In this document: piece by piece, positions 25,581 to 40,100 of the stretch | Numbering within the stretch: the first letter of the stretch is position 1 | Layout of the letters: every line of letters begins with the position of its first letter | Assembly: GCF_029962835.1 (NCBI RefSeq) | Contig: NC_080577.1 | Coordinates: 7,540,501 to 7,604,500, forward strand | Reading direction: 5' to 3' | Length of the DNA stretch: 64,000 nt | From: Magnolia sinica | Lineage: Eukaryota; Streptophyta; Magnoliopsida; Magnoliales; Magnoliaceae | Notes under the pieces: generated by a model | Database searches by the model: none | Told to the model about the DNA's origin: nothing | What the model saw: the letters and a program-made list of their open reading frames with translations, nothing else | Made by a program: the position numbers and the translations under genes

Positions 25581-26096
25581 AGTAGCAGGATTTTGTGAGA
25601 GCCTGGACTAACCCAAGGTAGCGCGACCCTTATTGTGGGGCACACCTTGATGTATGTATTATGCATCAACGCCGTCCATCCAATTTTTCATGTTATTTTT
25701 GGGCATCATCCCAAAAATAAAGCAGATCTAATAATCAGGTGGATAATACCATAGAAAAAAGTGTTGACTGAACATGCTACCATTAAAAACTTCTTAGGGT
25801 GCACTTTAATGTTTCCATAGTGTTTATTTGCCATCCAATCTCACATAAGCCTGGATGAAGGTAAAAAAACAAATATCAGTTTTTTTTCCAAAACTTTTGT
25901 GGCCCATTAATGGTCAATCATCACTGTTTCCGATGGTATGGTCCACCTGATAATTGGATCCGCTACATTTTTGAGATAATGCCCTAAAATAAACTTGAAA
26001 AACAGTTGGACGGCATGTATACAGAATAAATACATCAAGGTGGGCCCCACAGGTACTACAAGTTATGGTACCTTGCCTGCATGTAATCTGTTCTCC
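25581..26096. mobile_element. Fold-back Mutator-like element
   Basis: The left end AGTAGCAGGATTTTGTGAGA with GTGGGGCACACCTTGATG is mirrored by CATCAAGGTGGGCCCCAC and GCATGTAATCTGTTCTCC. It has the same subfamily layout as the preceding element, 22 bp away. No target duplication was found. Confidence 0.6.
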
Positions 26097-26561
26097 TGCC
26101 CGTCCTTCGCTCAGGTCCACCAGTAATATTTTTTACCACATGGGTCCAAAACAAGAGATAGTCGAATATTCCATACGGCCCACCTTAAGGACACTATTCT
26201 GTTCCGCGCACAGCTCAAAATTTCATGCTGAAGACGCAGAGACGGTCGGGTAATCAGAACCGTCCATATCCTGGGCTTTTGTAGAACATGTTCCAAAATC
26301 ACACTAAAATGATGATCCTTACCAATGATTTGTGGAATTGAATATGAATAATTGAAAACTCCCTTTTTAGTGGTCCACATTGACCCAATACAATTCATTG
26401 ATTAGGATCATCCGGGTTAAAATCTTCTGGAGTACTACTGGGCCCAGAAAGGGTCTTCTATAAGACCATCTTTGCCTGGGCCCACCCAAATTATCTTAGT
26501 CATAGGCACATCCAGCCATCAATACAAAACCATCATCAAAACTAGGACTAGGTTCGAACCT

Positions 26562-26631
26562 GGCCCATTTATTCGGCTCATGGCTAAACAAAACCAGGCC
26601 CATTTATTCGGCTCATGGCTAAACATAACCA
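26562..26631. repeat. 35-bp tandem duplication downstream of GDSL gene 2
   Basis: Two copies of a 35-bp unit containing GGCCCATTTATTCGGCTCAT (26562-26596 and 26597-26631) differ at one base near the end and are followed by a partial third copy. They lie in the 3' flank of the gene, about 80 bp beyond the stop codon. Confidence 0.9.
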
Positions 26632-26711
26632 GGCCCAATCACAATACATGGAACTCTTCATCGAGACCTCACATCTTTCTACAACACAATAAATATGAAA
26701 ATTCCTAGCAC

Positions 26712-29700
26712 TTAAATAAAGATCTCCTTGATAATGGGTCTTACAGCATCATTAGCAATAAACTCATACATCCTCTCTGTCGGATGAACCGCGTCCCAGT
26801 ATATGTATTTGGTGGGGTCCATACAAGTGCTCTGACCCTTACATGTCTCACCAACTTCGACCGTGCCGGATCCACAACAGCCGCGCGATGTCACCGTAAA
26901 ACCTAATAATCAAATTCAATAACAGGAATCTCATCAATCAGTACATTGATTGGGCCATATGAAGATCGCGAGGACATTAGTGATGGTTTTGCTTACCATA
27001 TGTCATGGGCCTCTTGGTTGCATTTATCAAGGTCTTATATGCATCAATGTAGGCAGTTCTTACACCTAGTAACTTTTTCAATGTGGCTAACCTATCTTTT
27101 AGTTTGGAATTGAACAAAGATGCAACTTGGTTGTAATGGTTGGCGCAATCCGTCTGGCCCGTTAATGTCCTGACAATCGGAATGCACCCCAACGGTGGGA
27201 TGCCGACTACTACGAATCGGGTCCCACCTAGTCTATGGATTGCCTGTTACACAAAGAAAGAAAAAGATCAGTGTTCTTTCTAATATGGAAAGCATTTCAA
27301 TGGATATGCCAGCGGGGGCCATATAATGGGTTAAATCCAAACTCAGGCCCATCAGCTTCTGATGAGGATCATTAGTGGGCCTCAGAAAGAAGCTATGTAG
27401 TCTCCAGGCCCATATATTTATAGGCCCAGAAAGTAGGCCCAATCAAAGGCCTAAATGGGCCTACCAGCCCACATGTTTTGGTTATTTCAACCGTTACAGC
27501 AATCCAGACCGTCCAAACTGCTGACCCAATTGTGGTTGGTTAGAAATACTTGGTCAGTGTGATTTCGTAGAATCTGATCCATTGGAAATGTTTGTCACAA
27601 GCTTGGATGGTCTGGATAGCTTTACATGAGTGCCATATGTGTGGATTTTCGAAATGGTATGGTAGATTGAGGAGCACCTTGGTAAGATTACTGACGTGGT
27701 CGATCAGGTAATCCGCGTATCCATCGACCGTGAATTGTTTGGATCGAGTCGGTTCCAAGAAGTAGTTGGCGAGGAAATCGTTTGTACCGGCGCTTACTAT
27801 AAAGATTGCATTCCTTATCGTCTCCACTGCTATTTTCTCTCCCACCAACCGTCTTAAATGGATCTTATAATGCATTAGATATTCTACCTGCTTTGATAAG
27901 GGAAGCACCTTCTGCCACCCAAAAATAAAATAAAATGGAGGGTGATGATACGGTAAAGCTAGGAGAACCGGAATACAGTAGACCGTCTCTCTACAATGCA
28001 CGTGGAAGGGTCATCGGTTGATCTGAACCTTCCAAATAGTTGGCCTCAATATAGATGGACGATCTGGTTAAAATCATAATTATCAGAAGGCTATAGCTAT
28101 CACTTAGCTGTTTTACTTCCCTGCCATCAATTTGAAGGTTTTAGATGGATAGGATCATCCCATATATGTGCATATTAAATCAATTTCCATATATAGTGGG
28201 TCCCACGTGTAATGTAGCAATTTGGATCTACTATACACCAGTTCTTCTGGCTCTTACGTGTCATCTCCCAACCAAGTAACTAGAAAAGGTTAGTTTAAAG
28301 AGGAAAACCTCGATGAGCTATACCAAAGTTGTTCATGGCCCACCAATTTAATAGTGGATTCTAGTTTATGGGGCCGGCCATTTGCAATCAGAACCGTTCA
28401 TCTGTGAAATTCACATCCAACTATCCCAACTTTCGCTCATGCTGAATATAAAGATTCGGTGCTGATCCTTTTTCATGCTTCGAAGGGGCCCAATGGATTG
28501 TCCGAGAGGTGAAATTTTGGTACCAACGGCCATGTAAAGTGGTAGATGTGAAATGAACGGTTCAGATCGACCTGGGCAAGCACCACTTCGTTGAACTCAT
28601 TTTCCTTAATTAATGGGACTGATCATGTGGAAGCACTAACACTGAATACCATGGAAGGAGAGCTATCAAATGTTCATGACCCACACCAACTCAACAAGTC
28701 TATGCGAAAAAATCTCAGAAAAATGCCTAAACTTGAAGCGGTAGTGGTATAACTTCAAGATGGTAGAGGGTGAAGATCTGGAGGCTCACATCAGCAACTT
28801 TAATAAATTGGTTTGCAAATTACTGGATATGGAGAAAGTGATGAAAGATGAAGAACAAGCATGTATATTGTTGAATTCTCTTCCGACGTCTTATGAGTCA
28901 CTCAAGGACACAATGTGCTCCACGAATAAAACCCTGAGTGTCGACACCGTTATCTTAGCTCTTCAAGGGAAGGCTATGAGAAAGCTTAACGTTAACATGG
29001 AAATATTTTCTGATGCACTGATTATAAGGGGTAGGAATTCTGAATAATGTACAGATTCTTCAAGTTCTAGATCCAAATCTAAGAGCAAGGGTAAGGGCAA
29101 AGGAAAGGTAAAGTGCTGGAACTGTGTGATAGAAAGACGTGTGAAGAAGGATTGTACAAATCCTAAATCTAAGAGAGAAGATTCTGAGGCTTCGTACAGG
29201 GAGGCTAATGCTGCCACGTCAGATGGATCGAGTGGATGTGATGGTAATGTTTTGTCTGTGTCTACGATCAGACGACCATACAATAATCGTAAGGACGAGT
29301 GGATGCTAAACACAGGAGCATCTTTTCACATGACTCCTCATCGGAGTTGGTTCACCAGCTACAAGGAGTGCGATGGTAGACAGGTATTTATAGGGAATGA
29401 CATTGCCTATAATGTTGTGGCTGTTGGTTCAGTGCGCATCAAGATGGTTAATGGGGTGGAGCGTACCTTAACTAATGTTAGGCACGTTTTTGATTTGAAG
29501 AAGAGTTTGATTTCTCTTGGTATACTTAGCAATGGGCTGCAAGTTCACAGGTATTGATGATGCTCTTACGGTATCTAAGGGGGCACGGGTAATTATGAAA
29601 GTACAACGACTCGGTAACATGTACATGTTGATATGGAGTACTTCAAAAGGTGGAGCTGTAGTGGATGTAGCGGATTCCACCTCTGTACGTGTGTGGCATG

Positions 29701-32700
29701 TTGGACATGGTCATATGAGCGAGCATGACAGGAAGGTTGAGACGGGTGGATAGAGATACAGAGTAAGTGGAGTAGCCACCTATGAGAAGAATCACACGGC
29801 ATAATCACAGGATATCGGTGAGGTACATGGACGACTCCAATATCGCAGGGGATCCATCTTCTATTCAAATGGCTTTAGGTGAGCCAAGTGCTGAGAAGTG
29901 GAAGGTGACTATAGGCGATGTGATGGACTCGTTGTCCCAAACCTACATATGGGAGCTGGTGGAGCCTCTAGTGGGCCGGAAAGCGGTTGGATGCAGGTGG
30001 ATCTTAAGGAGGATACATCATGGATATAGAGCGAGGTTGGTAGTGAAGGGTTATACTTAGAGAGAAGGGATCGGCTTCTCAGAAATATTCACGCTGACGA
30101 TATAGAAGGTGTCTATTAGATCCGTAATTAGCGCTGGTTGGTCAATGTGATCTTGAGCTGGAAGGATAGATGTGGAGTCTATACTTCTGCAAGGGAAAGT
30201 GAAGAACAGATCTTCATGAAGCAACCAGAGCGGTCCAAAGTTAAAGGGGTTGAGAAAAAAGTTTGAAGGAGGTCGTGGTTTGACTTGTCGCGTAGGCAGT
30301 GGTTTGATTCCTTCATGTTGAGTCAGGAATTGATGACATGTAGATCACCAATTATGACATGTCTGAAATCAATGTAATGAAGACTTGGTTAAGTGGGATA
30401 TTCAAAATGAAGGATCGGGGGGCTGCAAAGAAGGTTCTCGGCATTAAGACTGAATGAGGAGTAGGCTTTGGTTATCGCAAGCAGAATACCTTGGGTAGGT
30501 ATTGATTAAGGATGTGATGAACCAGGCAAAGTCGGAGAGCGTTCCCTACGCGTCTCTCCTCAAGTTTTTCTCAAGACATGTCCCAAAACAGATAAGGAAA
30601 AGCAGGATATCTCATGAGCCTTATTCGAATACGGTTGGCAGTGTATGTCATGGTCTGGATTAGACTAGTTATTTCACAGGCTATCAACGTTGTGAGCAAA
30701 TACCCCGACAAGCAATATTGGGTAGCGGTGAGATGGTAAGAAGACTACGTCTTTCCTTTTGAAAAGACAGGAGCAAAGCTGGTTGGGCACGTGGATTCTG
30801 ATCCGACAGACATGCTCTCCTGGATCATTCCTACAGAGAAGTTCAAGTTCTATGCAGCTTCTCTGGGCTTGGCGATGGTGAAAAAGAAGGACGGAGTGTG
30901 CAAGAGAAGCTATGATGTGATGCAGAGATAAGAGAAGAGGTCAAGAAGCTACACGATTAAAGATTAAAGACTTGGTGGAGATTGTTGTCAGACCTTTTAA
31001 AGTCTTCAATGATTTGGGCCGCTCGACTAGTTGAGGGCCTGACTTAACTGGTCGAGGGTCCACTCGACCGGTCGAGGCCTGCTCGACTCAAAATCTAGCG
31101 AATACATATTTTGGGTGTCTGGGATGCTCAATCAGTCGAGGTTTAAGCTCGACAGGTTGAGGGGGTCCCTCGACCAGTCAAGGCCTCGACTCGACTAGTC
31201 AAAGTTACGCAGATTCTTGAGCGGATTTGGTGCGGACTACGTAAATTTGAGGCGGTTTCGCAAGGGTGCAAAAAGGAAGTTGCCTAAACTATAAATAGGG
31301 ATCTATAAGGCTATTCTAAGGTATTATAAGGCTTTCTAAAAGTTTTCCAAGGGTGTCTAAAAGGGTTTAGGGTCATCAAAGGGTGTAGCAAGGGTGAGAT
31401 TTGAGGTTGTTCGAATCGGGTAAGTCCTCTCTCTTGTAATTTCTATTTTCATAGTGGAGATCTATCGCTTTGTGCCGTGGTTTTTTACCGCAAGGGTTTT
31501 CCACATTAAATCGTTGTGCTCTCTTGTGATTGCTTGTTGCTCTTGGATTGCTATCCTAGATCTGGATCTGTATGATTCCGCAGCACAAATCCCCAACAAT
31601 GTGTGCAAAGCAAGTTTAAAAGAGTTGTTTGAAAGGTGAGGGCATCTCAACAATACATTACCCAATCAATGAGAGTTTTCAACGTTTGGTGAAATTCTAC
31701 TATAGTGTGAGTATGTTAGTGCGTGTATTAAAAAAAATAGTAATAAAATAAAATAGATTGTATGGTCGCCGATAACCACAAATATCGCTGTTGACTGGAC
31801 TCTATGGGGCCCACCATGATGTATGCGTTTCATCTATGCCGTCCTTCTATTTTTTCCAACTCATTTTAAAGCATGATTAGTTTAAAATTGAACCATGTCC
31901 AAAGCTCATATGGACCACATCCAACGAAACAATGGGATAATGATTTCCACCGTAGCCCGGCCAACAAAAAAGATCTACAGGGCTAACCATGATGTGTGTG
32001 GCATCCACTCCATCAATCTGTTCTACCTCATATGTTAAGATGTCACACCATAGGGAGCGGTGAAGATGAGGACATCCACCATTGGACCCTTTCTAGGGTC
32101 CACTTGAACGAAGAGACAATCTAAATATCAGCCTGATGCACGGAGTGGATGTCACACCTACATGGTGGTTCCACAGAGCTTTTTGTTTCATGGGCTCTCT
32201 GCAACAGTTCCCTCTGCTAACAAATTGGCAATGCAAAGGCATCATCAGGACCGTCGAATAGGTGGGGGTTTTCTTTTTCCAATAACGTTCATATGCAGGA
32301 GTAGACATAAAATTAAATGCCTTGAGTGCACACCATTTCTTTGAACTCATTTTACTTGGAGAAATAATTTGATACTCAACAAAGTGTGATGGATGATACA
32401 CGAGAGCTGAAAATTACTTACAAACTACGTATATGGTATATAAGTAATCCAAACTGAATTTATTAACATACAAGCTTTTAATCCTTTCAACATCTCAACT
32501 TATAATATTTAGAGAGTATTTTAGCCATTGAACTTATAAATTGTGGCCATATAAGACAAGTTATATGGGGCTAAAGAGAGAATTGAATTTGTGTTTTTGT
32601 AAGAGTGAGAGAAAAAGGTAAGGTAAGATTATCTTTTTTTCCTTGGTCGATTTATAATAGCTAGGTGATATCTAAAAATATTTTAAAATGGAGCGAATAA

Positions 32701-34094
32701 GAGGTACTCTATTATCTTTATAGTTTTTCTTTTGATAGTAGATTCATTTCCTTACCATTTTATCTATGAATGTAGCTGGTAACAATGAATCATATAAATT
32801 GTCTTTTGTGGATTGTGGTTATATGTTATTGCATTATATTTTTTAAATTTATTTTTCTTTATTTTATTACATAGAGTTTTTAGCGAAGTTGGGGTTGTCG
32901 ATGCTACACAAAGGGTTTATGAGTTTTCTTGAATTGACTATACTAGTGATCATAATACATTTTGGATGTGTCATGAACCAAAAATCACTTGTATTTGACT
33001 ATATGGCGATTAGATCGTTGGACATTTATTCCATGATAAAGAATGAAAAATCTTCATTAGTCTTCCCTCATAAGACAATTTGACGCATCAGATGGCAGGA
33101 TTGTAATACAAGTTTCAATCAATCACATGGGGCAGGTTTGATCAATCTGATTTTTAAACCATAACTTAGAGGCCGTGGGCTCTAAGTTAGCGTCATTGGA
33201 CCTAGGACAAATTTGGGGCATCTCACATCTATGGTGGGGTATATCAACTCCATGATGTTGAGGTTTCAATGCAAAATAAGTAGCTTTTTCATCTTATTAA
33301 TTAAACTTTTCCCTCATTGGTTAGGGAGGAACATTTGAACCTCTTCATTACTAATTAAAAAACCTCATTTAGTGACTCACACGCCTTTCTGAGATTATAC
33401 ATTAAGAGGTATGAGAACGAGTGTGCCACATGCAATTCCTCACACACATGTTGAGCTGAGCTAGCATGCATATGTGTGGGTGTGGGCTTGAGCTTAGGCC
33501 TAGGTTACTCTTATAATCCATGGGTTTTAGTTACTATCACAAAATTATACAACGAAATTTCAGATGTTTTAGAAAATTTCATTATTAATCTTAATCTACG
33601 GATTCTTGTTTTTATGCATGTCATGTTTCTAAAAGTACAAAAAAAAATCATTCTAATTCACACCTAAATATAAAAATCTATTAAAAAGGTTAGAATAATT
33701 GAAATTTAAACATTAAGTGGTGGTTATTCACCATAATAGTCTGAGTTCATTATACTTGGTTAAGAATCTAATATTTTATGCTCGAACCAAGCACATTGAT
33801 GTTTAATATCACTTTATTCATGACGTGATGAAAGATGAATATATTTTATTTTAGAATATTGACACTAATGATAATTGAGTGAATATGTTGATGATGCCTA
33901 TTATAAGGGAGTAATTTATTTAATGTATGACATCTTTTGAACTTATTATTACTTAACAATTAATGATGTTTGGAGAATTATTATTGAAAATATTTTTCTC
34001 ATAATTAAATAAACTAATCTTTAAGTGAGAGAATTTTAAAACTATATAAATTTGTTGCTAAGTGATTTTCTAAATATGAAAAAATAAATAAATA

Positions 34095-34175
<81 letters not shown>

Positions 34176-37100
34176 TGCTATGGTTATTTACTCATTTGAT
34201 TGTCAAATTTTGTTATGCCAAAACCACAATCTATGTCTTGTGTAGCACGTTAATATATATGTTCAAGGCAATGCATCTCATGCTCAAGGACAATGCTTCA
34301 AATCAAGTACAATGATCTGCTTCAAGAATTATAAGATCATGTATATTGTTCTCTTCTCTAAAACTTCAGAGTTTTTAAGCTATGAGATCTTGTTCAAGAC
34401 TCAAGGTGAAGTACAACGCAAGAACTATAAGTTCAAGCTTCCAAAGATCTCTGAAGTACAACTCAAGATCTACAAGTTCAAGCTTTCAAGCTTCATCAAG
34501 CGTTGAAATCTCAAGCTTCATGATCTTCAAAGATCATCCATCATCTGAAGAAAAGAATGTTCAATATTCATACTTCATGTCTCAGGTATGAATGACCTTA
34601 GATTGACCTTAAGGTAGGTCATTTCGGATACATAAATCAATTGCTTATTTTATATGTATTTTGGTCTGTTCTTAGACTAGTCCTAGACTTTGTTCGACTA
34701 GTTCTAGAACTGACTCGACCAGTCCAAGAAATTCTAAAACCAATCTTAAGTTGTTGCAGATTTTTGAAATTTTTTTGTTGAGCTACGACCAGTCTTGGAG
34801 TCTGCTCGACCGGTCGTGTGAATAGTACCGACTCGTTCAAGACCAGTCCTGCAGCTACGACTCAAACTCCAGCAATGAATTCCGGTTCCTCACGACCAGT
34901 CATGGGCAGGTCACGACCAGTTGTGAAGGACTCACGACCAGTCGTGGAACGGTTTTATCCGAATGCGCTCAAAATTTCAAAATGTTATTAATCCTACGAC
35001 CAGTCGTAGTGTCCACAGGATCAGTCAAAGATGCGATTTCTTCAACTATAAATAAAGCACGAATTTCAAAGTTTTATATCCAATTAAAGTAAAATCAAGG
35101 CATCACTCTGAGAGATAAGTTTGTGTTCTTTTTAAGCTACATTATACATATTTAATATTCTCTTTTGTTAGCTTTTTATATTTGATTTTGTTTCTGCATT
35201 CCAATCTGATTTGAAAGAGGAATTGTGATATTTCACTTCTTAGAATCAAAATCAAATAGAGCTAGCCCAACTTGATTTAATTTAAAATCAATTAGAACTT
35301 AGAACCATTTTAAAGTGAGTATTGGACATTGAACTTCTACATTTGAATTTCTAGTTCTTCCGGGCTGCTACAAAAGGAGAAATCCATATATTTTACATTT
35401 GTGTAAATCTTCTATGTTTTTGGTTTCTTTGAGATTAAGCCAGAAAAATCTCTAAATGTTGGTTATCTAAGGAGAGCCAGAAAACTTAGAGTGTAGAGTT
35501 TTTGAATTGTATAAGCCCATTTGAAAGACACAATTGTGAGGGTTTTAGGTGAACCTGAGAAAAACCTATTTTCATAGTGAACGCTAATATCCCCTATGTG
35601 AGGATATTAGGAGTGGAGTAGCAAGCTGTGTGGCTGTTGTTTAACAATTGGTGAACACATAGGCGAACCACTATAATTCTTTGTCTTGTGATTTGAATGT
35701 TTGTTTATTTGCTATATCTTTTATCATTCAAAGTTGTGAGATGTATGTGTGGATGTGAATGTTGTAATATTTACATTTCAAGCATTGTGGGGAATGTTGT
35801 AATAGTTTAAACTTCCATTCTTGCTATTTACTTGTTATTCCTCTTCAGTTTGAGATATTGATACTTAAACCGTTCTAGTAAGGTTGTCCTGCCATAAACC
35901 CTTGGTTTTTATGGTGCAAGGTTGTCCTTAGAACAACATTTGTATCAACCTCTCAAGACTTGAATTTTGAGGTTGCTTTACATTTCCGTACTGTAATTTG
36001 TTTAAAGTGCTATCTTTCCTTTATTCATTTAAATTCAGCTGTTAAATATTTAATTTGGCATAGTCCTATTCATCCCCCCCACCCCAAAAGGACATATTGC
36101 TTGGCCTTTTCAATATCATTTTTTAGCCATTGTTTCTTCTTTTTTGTCCTGGTTTAGCAATCAACTTCCATCTAGTCCTTAGATCAATCTAGTGGTGCAA
36201 CCAGAGTCAATTTACTACTATTGAGGATCTAACCAATGAACATCTATAGAAAAGAATTAGTCTGCTAAACATAGCAAACTAGTTGTGCTCAGCTCTTTTT
36301 AGGCCGTAGTAGGATACTCTGGGCATCCAAACTGACATGGCCATTTGTGGAAGTCAATAAGATTCCATGGCCATTTTCTTTGATCTTAGCCATACATCAA
36401 CTAACATGGTGGCCCCATCTGTCCAGGCACAGGGTATCACTGTTGGGTTTTAAAAAACCCACTCTTCTAATGTGTGGCTATAGCCACCATGAAACAGGAA
36501 AATAAAAACTGAAAGAGAAAGAGAATGAACTAAACTGCTGAATTTTTGAATGCTATGGAAACAATTACACTGGTGCCATTTATAGGCTTTTCTCCTTATG
36601 TGAAAAGACGAAAAATTCCCTATTTAGATGCTTCCTAAGGGCAGCTAAAGAAAGAAAAAATCTAGAAAGAAATCTCTATTTATCTTAACACAGCTAACAA
36701 TCTATACTTAGAAAAAAAATCTAATCTCACAGCCAGCTCACACGGTATGCACAGCTAGCTCAAATATCCTTACACGGTTTTGGATTTGCACAAATCCACC
36801 ACCGTGTCCAACACTCCCCTTCAAACCAAAACCGGCTTCATTCCAAGCATTGATCTAAGTCTCCTGAATGTGTCAGTCGGCAATGCTTTGGTGAAGATGT
36901 CTGCCACTTGTTCAGTGGTGTGACTGTATTCCAGCTTAACCAATTTCTGCTTTACTTGATCTTTAAGAAAATGATATCTTATGTCGATGTGTTTGCTCTT
37001 CCATGCTGAGCTGGATGTTTGGCAAGTTCAATTGCCGACTTATTGTCCACATATATAACAGTAGATTCCTCTTGTGGATGCTTCAGCTCCTTTAGCAAAT

Positions 37101-40100
37101 TCCTTAGCCAGATCGCTTCACATATAGTGGATGAAGCTGCTATGTACTTAGCTTCACATGTGGACAGGGCGACCACACTTTGCTTCTTTGAATTCCATGT
37201 GAATGTTGTCGACCCAAGATAGAAAGCATAGCCTGTAGTATTTTTTCTTTCATTGGTCACCACCCCAATCACTATCAGAGTATCCATACAGCATCGCCTC
37301 ATCATCGTACGGATAAAAGAGACCAAACTCAATAGTCCATTTGATATACCTCAGTACTCGTTTTACAGCTAGCCAGTGTGACTCTTTTGGCGCTTCCATA
37401 TATCGGCTTAGAAGCCCAACATTGTAGACTATATCTGGCCCAGTGATTGTGAGATACCTTAAGCTTCCAATTAGGCTCTTGAATAGGGTTAAGTCGACGT
37501 TTCTTTCTTTTCCATCTTTTGTGAGCTTCAGGCCTATTGTAACAGGTGTATTTACGACTTTACAGTCGACCATTTGAAACTTCTCAAGAAGTTCCTTTGT
37601 GTACTTCTTCTGGGATATGTAAATGCTGTCGACTTGTTACTTCACTTCAATGCCTAAGAAGAAGACATCAATCCACCATCAGTCATCTCGAATTCTTTGA
37701 ACATAACCTACTTGAATTCTTCAAACATCGCCTGGCTGTTCCCAGTAAATAACAAATCATCAACATATAAACAGGCTATAAGCATATCACCACAGGCATT
37801 CTTCTTTATGTAGACTGCATGCTTATACGGACATTTGACAAAACCATTCTCTTGAAGATAACCGTCGATCCGTGCATTCTAAGTACGGGGAGCTTGCTTC
37901 AACCCATACATGGCTTTCTTCATCCGATACACCTTGTGTTCCTTCCCTTACATGACAAAGCCTTCAGGTTGGTCAACGTAAACTTCTTCTTCGAGTACTC
38001 CATTTAAGAATACAGATTTCACATCAAGTTGGTAGTCATCCAACTGTGATGAGCTGTAAGGGAGATTATCATTCTAATAGTGTCAAGGCAAGCAACTGGG
38101 ACGAAAACTTCTTCATAGTCTACCCCATATTTCTGTTTGTAACCTTTTGCTACAACCCTTGCCTTATATCGTTCAATCTTACCATCGGCATTCCTCTAGA
38201 TTTTGTACACCCATTTTAGACCAATGGTCTTCTTGCTTTTGGGGAGTAAGGTCAATTCTTATGTTCGATTCTTCTCGATGGCATGAATCTCTTCTTCCAT
38301 AACCTTTCTCCAACATTCTTCATTCACAGCCTCCTCGAATGTAAGAGGCTCATGGTCCGCATATAGGCAGAGTAAATTCACTTCCTCAATTTGTGTAGAT
38401 GTCGTTGAGGCTTCTCATTTTTATAGGTGCCAAGGGTAAAGGAGAATTGGATGAAACTGTGCTAGTTGAATTCTAATTTGATGAAGTGCATCTAGGGGAG
38501 ATGAAACGTACTCCTAGACTTCTGTGATCCGAAGGGGGTGATGTGGGTGTCTACTCCTGATTCACATGCCTCTCTTCTTCATATTCTTCGGCCTCAACCT
38601 GACTTTCTTTAGCCGAATCTTCCTGGTTCCACTTCCAAGAATCTTCCTAGCAAAACACTACATCTCTACTTACCACCACCTTATTGGTTAGTGGGTTATA
38701 GAGCTTGTATGCTTTTGATTCTTCACTGTAGCCGATGAAGATGCACTTCTCGCCATAATGATCAAACTTTTTTCTTCTCACTTCTAGAACTTGAACGTAG
38801 GGGACACACTCAAAGATCTTAAGGTGCGCCATGCTCGGCTTGTATCCACTTTATGCTTCCTGCGATGTCTTAAATCTGACACTCTTGGTCAGACACCTAT
38901 TAAGCAGATAGGCAGTATATACAACTGCCTCTGCCCAGAAATTCTTTGTTAGACTTTTCTTCTTCAGCATGGTCATTGTCATGTCGAGGATGGTGCGATT
39001 CTTCCGTTCCACAATTCCATTTTATTATGGCATATACGCTGCAGTGTATTGTTGCTTAATGCCATGTTCCCTGCAATATTCTCAAAAAACATTTGAGGTG
39101 TACTCCTTACCTCTGTCAGATCGGAGGGTTTTGAGTTTAAGACCACTTTCTTTCTCAACAAGGGCCTTAAAATTTTTTTAAATAGTAAAAGTAGCAGACT
39201 TCTCTTTGATTAATTATACCCACAATTTTCTACTGAAATCGTCAATGAAGGTAATAAAGTGTTTATTACCTCTAAGAGAGATTAGCTCCAATGGTCCACA
39301 GATGTCAGTGTGAACCAACTACAATGGTTCTCTTGCTCTTTGGGATACTCCACTCGGAAAGGAGTTTCTTTTTTTATTCTCAAATGTACACACCTCACAC
39401 ACTTGTTCTAGAGCATCAATGGCAGGCAACCCATGCACCATGCTTGATGAGGACAGAAGTTTCAGGCCATTGAAATTTAGATGGCCAAAGCGAAGATGCT
39501 ACATCCAGGAATCATTCTTTACTTTTTCATAAAAATACTTTTTAAGCATTGTGTTTATATGGAGAGAAAACATACGATTCTTCGTCACCTGGCTTTTCAC
39601 AATCAAACGTCCACATATATCTCTTATGGAAAGAGAAGAGTTCTCCATGTGTATAACATATCCTTTTTCGAGGAGTTGTCCGAGACTCAGTATATTACTT
39701 TTCATGTTGGGCACGTAGTATACATTGGAGATATAATTTGGAACACCATTCTTCTAAAAGATTTTGATTTTACCTTTACCTTTCATCAGCGTTTTTGATG
39801 AGTCTCCAAACGTTACATCACCATGAACTCCTTCTATGAGTTCCACAAAGAGTTTCTTGTCACCGCACATGTGATTGCTTGCACCCGTGTCGATATACCA
39901 TACATCCTGTTGATCACTGCCTTTCACTTGCGCAAAGAGAAGTGTGGGGCTTTCTTGTTCATGTCCTGATGCTTCGGCGTAGTTGGATCGCTCGTCTTGA
40001 TTCACCGGCTTGCTCCAACAATCAGATACATGGTGGCCAAGCTTGTTGCAATTATAGCACTAGATGTGCTTTGTACTTCCTCGTCCACGCATCGATCTGC

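Larger units (their letters stand above)
28690..31598 (+). mobile_element. Ty1/copia element B, 5'-truncated and internally deleted
   Basis: On the plus strand, order is: partial gag (UBN2-type, 28,760-29,047), a degenerate zinc knuckle (about 29,115), a protease region with NTGASFHM where DTGAS or DSGAS is usual (about 29,310), a fragment of the GAG-pre-integrase domain ([12 protein letters not shown], about 29,690), then a jump straight to the start of reverse transcriptase ([20 protein letters not shown], about 29,990). Integrase is missing. Beyond 30,060 the frame is broken by stops. A 3' LTR follows. No 5' LTR was found. It lies in intron 2 of GDSL gene 2, antisense to the gene. Confidence 0.75.

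Noticed and set aside
27912-28001. An open frame extending GDSL gene 2 exon 3 upstream to an ATG
   Set aside because: It is intron sequence read in frame. The acceptor at 27,912 and the match to the exon 3 length of paralog 1 (234 bp) fix the exon start.
31019-31205. Regularly repeated CTCGAC..GTCGAG words, at first glance like a repeat-spacer array
   Set aside because: Spacing and unit sequence are irregular, the words are inside an LTR upstream of a TATA box, and the genome is a plant. Not CRISPR.
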